From: Geobacter sp.
GTDB lineage: Bacteria > Desulfobacterota > Desulfuromonadia > Geobacterales > Pseudopelobacteraceae
Length of the DNA: 10,549 nucleotides
NCBI GenBank assembly: GCA_027346925.1
Contig: DAIERH010000068.1
Span: 1 to 10,549, forward strand
Reading direction: 5' to 3'
The notes under the pieces are model-generated. The model saw only the letters and a list, made by a program, of their open reading frames with translations, searched no databases and had not been told where the DNA came from. A program made the position numbers and the translations under genes. Positions 6,348-10,549 of the stretch are shown here, piece after piece. Within the stretch, counting starts at the first letter, position 1; each line of letters opens with the position of its first letter.

Positions 6348-7658
6348 TCACCCTGCCACGAAAGTCTTATAGAGAAGATAGGCATTCAACACGACGATGA
6401 CCACCGCCACCAGGGCGGCGAGCATGGTTGTACCGCGCCTGTTGACCAGGTCGCCCATGATGTCGGGGCGCCGGGTAAATATCACCAGGGGTATGACGGC
6501 GAAAGGCAGCCCGAAACTGAGCACCACCTGGCTTATCACCAGCGTGCGGGTGGGGTCAAGGCCGGCGGCGATAACGGCCAGCGAAGGCGCCATGGTCACC
6601 AGCCGCCTGACCCAGACCGGGATGTGACGTTTCAGGAACCCCTGCATGATCACCTGTCCGGCGCTGGTGCCGACGGTGGACGACGACAGCCCCGCCACCA
6701 GCAGCGACAGGCCGAATATCCATTTCGCGGAGCTTCCCAGGAGCGGTTCAAGGGTGCGGTGGGCCTCCTCTATGGTGGATATGGAGGTGAGCCCGGACTT
6801 GTAAAACGTGGCCGCCGCCATGATCAGCATGGCGGCGTTGACAAAACTGGCGATCCCCATGGCAATGACCACATCGGCGATCTCGAACCGGTACAGACTC
6901 TGCAGCCGGGCTTTGTCCCTCACCACGATGCGCCCCTGCATCAAGGCGGAATGGAGAAAGATGGCATGGGGCATGACCGTGGCCCCCAGGATACCCGAGG
7001 CCAACAGGACGCTCTCGGTGCCGGAAAATTGGGGCACAAAGGCGTGATAGGCGACCTGTCCCCAGTCCGGTTTGTCGATAAGGGTCTCAAGCAGGTAACA
7101 GAGCGCGATCAGGCCGACCATGGCGGAGATGACCGCCTCCAGGGGACGGAACCCGTGGCGTTCGAGGCCGAGAATGAGCAGCGTCGACAGGGCGGTGAGG
7201 ATCGCCCCTGCGAACAGGGGGATGCCCAGCAGGAGCTGAAAACCAATGGCGGCCCCCAGGAACTCCGCCAGATCGGTCGCCATGGCCACGAGTTCCATCA
7301 GGACCCACATCACGTAGACCACCGGTTTGGGGAAATGTTCCCGGCAGTGCTCCGCCAGGTTCAGGCCGGTGGCGATGCCGAGTTTGGCCGACAGGGTCTG
7401 GATGAGCATCGCCATGAGATTGCTGACCAGAATAACCCAGACCAGCATGTACCCGAATTGGGCGCCGCCCTGGATGTTGGTGGCGAAGTTGCCGGGATCG
7501 ACATAGGCGACACTGGCGATGAACGCCGGTCCCAGGAACGGCATCAGGCGAGCCAGACGGTTTCCCTTCTGCCGGCTCCCCAGGATGTCCAGAGCGGTCT
7601 GGACCGTTCGGGAGTCGGAAGGTTTCAGGCTGTCGAGCAGGGTTTCGGTACGTGCCAT
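6348..7658 (-). CDS. mntH: Nramp-family divalent metal (Mn2+/Fe2+) transporter
   Basis: The inner-membrane protein has 436 residues with about 11 hydrophobic segments, the usual Nramp length. The metal-site elements of the family are present: DPGN at residues 54-57 in the first membrane helix, and ATVMPH at 226-231 in the sixth (A226 and M229 align with the metal-coordinating alanine and methionine, with H231 conserved). Together D54, N57, A226 and M229 match the known binding site, and the methionine indicates selectivity for transition metals over Ca/Mg. The family imports Mn2+ or Fe2+ with protons. The N-terminal 35 residues are a polar cytoplasmic tail. No strong Shine-Dalgarno precedes ATG 7658, and it lies 46 bp after the carbonic anhydrase-like gene, so it probably depends on that transcript. 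Nothing like an MntR or Fur box or manganese riboswitch was recognised upstream. Followed at 5 bp by the usp gene. Confidence 0.93.
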   Translation of the reverse strand: MARTETLLDSLKPSDSRTVQTALDILGSRQKGNRLARLMPFLGPAFIASVAYVDPGNFATNIQGGAQFGYMLVWVILVSNLMAMLIQTLSAKLGIATGLNLAEHCREHFPKPVVYVMWVLMELVAMATDLAEFLGAAIGFQLLLGIPLFAGAILTALSTLLILGLERHGFRPLEAVISAMVGLIALCYLLETLIDKPDWGQVAYHAFVPQFSGTESVLLASGILGATVMPHAIFLHSALMQGRIVVRDKARLQSLYRFEIADVVIAMGIASFVNAAMLIMAAATFYKSGLTSISTIEEAHRTLEPLLGSSAKWIFGLSLLVAGLSSSTVGTSAGQVIMQGFLKRHIPVWVRRLVTMAPSLAVIAAGLDPTRTLVISQVVLSFGLPFAVIPLVIFTRRPDIMGDLVNRRGTTMLAALVAVVIVVLNAYLLYKTFVAG

Positions 7659-7704
7659 GATTACTTGTCCAGTGCGGGCGAATCGTCAGGCTCTCATCTG
7701 GTGG

Positions 7705-8241
7705 TCATTCCGGGTCATCGTTTTTGTACTGCTGGGCGTACTTCACGTAGTTGCCGGCCGATTTCTTCAGCCAGGCCACCTCGTCCGGCGTCAGGTCGCG
7801 CTTGTACCTGGCCGGTGCCCCGACCCACAGGGTGTGGGGCGGAATGACGGTGCCCTCGGTGACCAGGGCCCGCGCTCCCACCAGCGCCCCCTCGCCCACC
7901 ACGGCCTTGTCCATGACCATGGCCTGCATGCCGATGAAGCAGCCGTTGTGCAGGGTGCAACCGTGCAGTGTCACGCTGTGTCCAATGGTAACGTCGTCGC
8001 CGATGATCAGCGGGGCGCCGGGATCGTCGGCGTGTTTTTTGTGGGTGACGTGCAGCATGGTCAGGTCCTGGACATTGCTGCGGGCGCCGATACGGATGAA
8101 GTTCACGTCGCCGCGGGCCACGCAGTTGTACCAGATGCTGCTCTGGGGCCCGATCTCCACGTCGCCGATGATCACGGCGGTCTCAGCCACGAAGCCGCTC
8201 GGGTCGATCCGCGGCTGGCTGCCCTGGAATGATCGAATCAT
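7705..8241 (-). CDS. Gamma-carbonic anhydrase family protein (left-handed beta-helix)
   Basis: The 178-residue protein shows the hexapeptide-repeat pattern of a left-handed beta-helix (for example IGDVEIG, IGARSNVQD, IGDDVTIGHSV, VGEGALVGA) over residues about 15-140, and a C-terminal helix. The three zinc ligands of the gamma class are present as H64 (LHV), H88 (GHS) and H93 (LHG); the last two are 5 residues apart, as in the Methanosarcina enzyme. R43-D45 and Q58-D59 sit at positions usually conserved in this class. It lacks the acidic loop typical of the best-characterised active enzyme, as many bacterial relatives (YrdA/PaaY type) do, so CO2 hydration is likely but unproven. Start: ATG 8241 has AGGAGG 9-10 bases upstream; the frame is open further up to 8307 but that part overlaps the promoter and is not protein-like. 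First gene of a probable operon with mntH and usp. Confidence 0.92.
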   Translation of the reverse strand: MIRSFQGSQPRIDPSGFVAETAVIIGDVEIGPQSSIWYNCVARGDVNFIRIGARSNVQDLTMLHVTHKKHADDPGAPLIIGDDVTIGHSVTLHGCTLHNGCFIGMQAMVMDKAVVGEGALVGARALVTEGTVIPPHTLWVGAPARYKRDLTPDEVAWLKKSAGNYVKYAQQYKNDDPE

Positions 8242-8278
8242 GAAAGGTATCCTCCTGGAATAATTGTCGGGAAGAGGA

Positions 8279-8307
8279 AGTATACGCACTCCGCCCGCTT
8301 TTGGCAA
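8279..8307 (-). promoter_or_regulatory. Sigma70-type promoter of the carbonic anhydrase-mntH-usp operon
   Basis: On the minus strand: TTGCCA (8307-8302), a spacer of exactly 17, TATACT (8284-8279). Both hexamers match consensus at 5 of 6 positions. The expected start is near 8272, giving a leader of about 30 nt with AGGAGG before the ATG at 8241. This is the best promoter in the window. Confidence 0.65.
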
Positions 8308-8365
8308 TCAGGCTTTGGCGATGCGTCCACAAGCATCCTCCGGGCCTCTGGAGCCGATTAATTTC

Positions 8366-8394
8366 TTGTTGCGGCGCCGGATATTTGCTATGTT
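8366..8394 (+). promoter_or_regulatory. Candidate promoter of dapF (and perhaps gspC onward)
   Basis: TTGTTG (8366-8371), a 17-base spacer ending in TGC, then TATGTT (8389-8394). The TGn extension supports the -10, which matches at 4 of 6; the -35 matches at 3 of 6. The expected leader is about 35 nt. It is divergent from the promoter at 8279-8307, with about 60 bp between the two -35 boxes. Confidence 0.45.
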
Positions 8395-8435
8395 CTAAAA
8401 TCCATGACACATTTTCGAAGAGGGGATGGAAGTAC

Positions 8436-9272
8436 ATGAAATTCACCAAGATGCACGGCGCCGGTAATGACTATGTCTACGTGAATTGTTTCGAGGAGAC
8501 GGTTGCAGACCCCCGAAATGTTGCCATACAGATATCCAATCGCAACTTCGGCATAGGTTCGGACGGGCTGATCCTGATCATGCCGTCGGACAAGGCGGAT
8601 GTACGCATGCGGATGTTCAACTCAGACGGTTCCGAGTCCGAGATGTGCGGCAACGGCATCCGCTGTGTCGCCAAGTATGCCTATGATCACGGTATCGTTT
8701 CCCGAAAGGAGATCACGGCGGAGACCGGGGCCGGCATCCTGACCCTGCAACTGGTGCCCGGCGGTGACGGCAAGATCGAGAAGGTTCGCGTCAACATGGG
8801 GCCGCCGCGCCTGGCCAGGGGGGAGATCCCGATGACCGGAGATGCCGGCGCAAAGGTGATCGCCGAACCGCTCACCATCCTGGACCGCACCTTCCACATC
8901 ACCTGCGCCTCCATGGGTAACCCCCACTGCGTGATCTTCGTGGACGATGTGGAGGACTTCCCCGTATCCACCTACGGTCCGCTGATCGAGAACCATGAGC
9001 TGTTTCCCCGCCGCACCAACGTGGAATTCGTCCAGATCGTCTCCCGCAGCGAGGTGCGCCAGCGCACCTGGGAACGGGGCGCCGGCGAAACCCTGGCATG
9101 CGGCACCGGCTCAAGCGCCGTGACCGCTGCCTGCGTCTTGAACGGCCTTACCGAAAAGCGGATCCTCAACCATCTTTCGGGCGGCGACCTGGAGATGGAG
9201 TGGGCCGAGGATGGCAACATTTACATGACCGGACCGGCGGTCGAGGTGTTTACCGGCGAAATCAACCTGTAG
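8436..9272 (+). CDS. dapF: Diaminopimelate epimerase
   Basis: The cytoplasmic enzyme has 278 residues, the usual family size. It interconverts LL- and meso-diaminopimelate, the last step before DapDC (LysA), supplying lysine and the peptidoglycan cross-link residue. Both halves of the pseudo-symmetric fold carry their catalytic cysteine: C71 in SEMCGNGIRC and C222 in ETLACGTGSSA. The N terminus MKFTKMHGAGNDYV and NFGIGSDG at about 38-44 are family signatures, and E219 with the GTGSS loop is in place to bind substrate. The open frame extends upstream to 8301, but the protein match starts at ATG 8436, which is preceded by GAGGGGATGGA. It is 7 bp from gspC and probably cotranscribed with it, so its regulation is tied to the secretion genes or the reverse. 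Confidence 0.97.
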   Translation: MKFTKMHGAGNDYVYVNCFEETVADPRNVAIQISNRNFGIGSDGLILIMPSDKADVRMRMFNSDGSESEMCGNGIRCVAKYAYDHGIVSRKEITAETGAGILTLQLVPGGDGKIEKVRVNMGPPRLARGEIPMTGDAGAKVIAEPLTILDRTFHITCASMGNPHCVIFVDDVEDFPVSTYGPLIENHELFPRRTNVEFVQIVSRSEVRQRTWERGAGETLACGTGSSAVTAACVLNGLTEKRILNHLSGGDLEMEWAEDGNIYMTGPAVEVFTGEINL

Positions 9273-9279
9273 GAATTCG

Positions 9280-10167
9280 ATGCCACGCACGTTTACCATC
9301 ATCAACGTCATCCTGGGTGTCGCCATTATCGCCATTTTGGCGGCCATGGCCGCTGACAGGCTTTCGCTGCGTCTCGGAAAGTCGCTGGCGCCGCGAGGTG
9401 GCAAGGAGGCGGCGGCTCCCCCTCCCAGCTTCCCGAGAACCGAGGATCTGGCGTTTTATGCCCCGATACTGACCAACGGCCTGTTCGGCAAGGCGGCACA
9501 GGGGCAGCTCACCCCCATCACGAACACCACCGCCCAGGTCCAGGGTGCGCCGGCACCGGTCACCGCGCCGACCGACCTGCTTTTGCTCGGCACTGCGGTG
9601 GGGTCGTTCCGCGAGACCTTTGCCCTGGTGCGCAACAACACCAAACAGGAGGAGCGGGTCTTTCGCCTGGGAGACATGGTTTTCGACGCCGGGCGCTTGG
9701 TCGAGGTCAAGAAGGAACAGGCCTTTATCGTGGTCAACGGGAAAAAGGTCGAGTTGCTGACCCCCACGACCCCTCCGTCGTCGGCCACTGCGGGGCCTTC
9801 GACGGCGCCTGCCCCGGGCATGGGCCCTGCCGTGGCCGCTACCGGGGCCGGCAGTTTCGTCATCGACCAGCGGGCCCTGAATGCGGCTCTGGATAACCCG
9901 GCCCAGGCCATGACCGACGCCCGCCTGCTCCCCAGCCTGAAGGACGGCAAGGTGGAGGGATTCCGCGCCTCGGAGGTGAAGCCCAACGGCCTGTTCGCCA
10001 TGATCGGCATCAAGAACGGCGATGTGCTCGTGCGGCTGAACGACTTTCCCATGGACTCGCCGGACAAGGCGCTGCAGTCGCTTGTCGCCCTCAAGGGGCA
10101 GAGCAAGCTCAAGCTGGACCTGATCCGGGACGGAAGGCCGACGACGTTCAACTATGACATACGATAG
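9280..10167 (+). CDS. gspC: Type II secretion system protein GspC with PDZ domain
   Basis: The 295-residue inner-membrane protein has a short cytoplasmic N terminus and one membrane anchor at about residues 7-25. A Pro/Ala-rich linker (about 36-52) leads to the homology region at about 56-160 (FYAPILTNGLFGK, then LLLGTAVGSFRETFALV, RVFRLGDMV, VVNGKKVELL). A second low-complexity Pro/Ala/Thr linker covers 161-190, and a PDZ domain about 225-292 (NGLFAMIGIKNGDVLVRLN). Known for the family: it links the inner-membrane platform to the GspD secretin in the outer membrane through the homology region, while PDZ may take part in substrate recognition. Start: AGGA overlapping the dapF stop codon lies 5 bases before ATG 9280. 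A gspD gene follows, supporting the call. A 187-bp gap, unusually large for this operon, separates the two and holds an inverted-repeat element. Confidence 0.9.
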   Translation: MPRTFTIINVILGVAIIAILAAMAADRLSLRLGKSLAPRGGKEAAAPPPSFPRTEDLAFYAPILTNGLFGKAAQGQLTPITNTTAQVQGAPAPVTAPTDLLLLGTAVGSFRETFALVRNNTKQEERVFRLGDMVFDAGRLVEVKKEQAFIVVNGKKVELLTPTTPPSSATAGPSTAPAPGMGPAVAATGAGSFVIDQRALNAALDNPAQAMTDARLLPSLKDGKVEGFRASEVKPNGLFAMIGIKNGDVLVRLNDFPMDSPDKALQSLVALKGQSKLKLDLIRDGRPTTFNYDIR

Positions 10168-10302
10168 GAAACGTCACTTTTCCGCTCAGGCTGCGTAAGT
10201 CTTCGCGATTGCCTGTACGGCGCAGCGCTGTTTATGCCCACATGGGTACTGCGCCTCCGCGCAACCGCTCGACGCCTTGTCTGAACGAAAAATTGACGTT
10301 TC
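10168..10302. repeat. 135-bp nested inverted-repeat element between gspC and gspD
   Basis: The outer arms 10168-10189 and 10281-10302 are inverted copies matching at 19 of 22 positions; both begin GAAACGTCA when read inward. Inside lies GGCGCAG (10219-10225) paired with CTGCGCC (10249-10255), and inside that CCC/GGG around an ACAT loop (10237-10246). The element starts on the base after the gspC stop. It has no open frame worth calling and no transposase. The nested design would let the RNA or DNA fold into one long hairpin. Probably a dispersed non-autonomous element; it may also lower or separate gspD expression. Copy number was not checked. Confidence 0.55.
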
Positions 10303-10354
10303 CGCTAAACCGCCACAAATTTGATTTTAGTTCACGCACAACGTGGAGGCACGC

Positions 10355-10549
10355 TTGAAACCTTACCTTATACGTATTCTCGGCATCCTGCTGGTGGCGG
10401 GATCGCTCTGCGGGACCCCGGCATTTGCCGCTGCCAAGGGGGTGGTGCTCAATTTCAACGAGGTGGACATCTCCACCATGGTGAAGTTCATCAGCGACCT
10501 GACCGGGAAAAACTTCGTGCTGGACGACCGGGTGAAAGGGAAGATATCG
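10355..10549 (+). CDS. gspD: Type II secretion system secretin GspD, N-terminal end only
   Basis: Sixty-five codons are visible before the window ends. They encode a signal peptide (KPYLIRILGILLVAGS, cleavage near AFA-AAK at about residue 25), then GVVLNFNEVDISTMVKFISD and LTGKNFVLDDRVKGKIS, the classic N0 domain of secretins, which sits in the periplasm and contacts GspC. The start is a TTG at 10355 with GGAGG 5 bases upstream. An in-frame GTG at 10343 would place the ribosome site inside the gene, so TTG is preferred. No ATG suits. The rest of the protein (N1-N3 and the outer-membrane pore domain) should follow outside the window. Confidence 0.88.
   Translation, partial: MKPYLIRILGILLVAGSLCGTPAFAAAKGVVLNFNEVDISTMVKFISDLTGKNFVLDDRVKGKIS

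Noticed and set aside
6624..7847. 407-codon open frame on the plus strand
   Set aside because: Antisense to mntH, which is unmistakable; the translation is repetitive in G, Q, H and R and shows no fold pattern.
8301..8435. Longer N terminus for dapF
   Set aside because: These 45 codons cover the promoter region and do not look like protein; the family signature starts exactly at ATG 8436.
1..10549. CRISPR array, tRNA, rRNA, integrase, toxin-antitoxin or defence genes
   Set aside because: No spaced direct repeats, no cloverleaf or rRNA sequence, and no related protein signatures seen on either strand.

Overview
The window looks like chromosomal DNA from a Geobacter-type bacterium (Desulfuromonadia/Geobacterales). 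This is an inference from high GC, a general secretion (type II) gene order gspC-gspD directly after dapF, and a charged helical protein of a kind I associate with that group. No search was run. There are no rRNA, tRNA, CRISPR, phage or transposase genes.

Layout: 2-361 (+) is the 3' end of a membrane protein, followed by a near-perfect 17-bp hairpin in a convergent gap. From 521 to 8241 everything runs on the minus strand. Read in the direction of transcription, the order is: gamma-carbonic anhydrase family protein (8241-7705), Nramp/MntH metal transporter (7658-6348), tandem UspA-type stress protein (6342-5443), PhnP-like metallo-beta-lactamase-fold phosphodiesterase (5297-4533), an unrecognised secreted protein (4457-3381) overlapping by 4 bp an outer-membrane beta-barrel protein (3384-2509), then a 121-bp inverted-repeat element and a frameshifted cytoplasmic helical protein (2361-521). 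At 8242-8435 a divergent promoter region separates this block from the plus-strand genes dapF (8436-9272), gspC (9280-10167) and the start of gspD (10355 onward).

How genes work together: carbonic anhydrase-like protein, mntH and usp are tightly spaced and probably one transcript from a good sigma70-type promoter (TTGCCA-N17-TATACT), which suggests a metal/stress-related unit. The phnP-like gene has its own candidate promoter and a terminator-like region behind it. The secreted protein and barrel are translationally coupled and probably work together at the outer membrane; their function is unknown. dapF is 7 bp from gspC, so lysine/peptidoglycan precursor synthesis may be cotranscribed with the type II secretion operon.

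The most notable non-gene content is two short, transposase-free elements with terminal inverted repeats (2389-2509 and 10168-10302). Each lies directly against a stop codon, and one sits between gspC and gspD. I saw no convincing new defence or mobile system.
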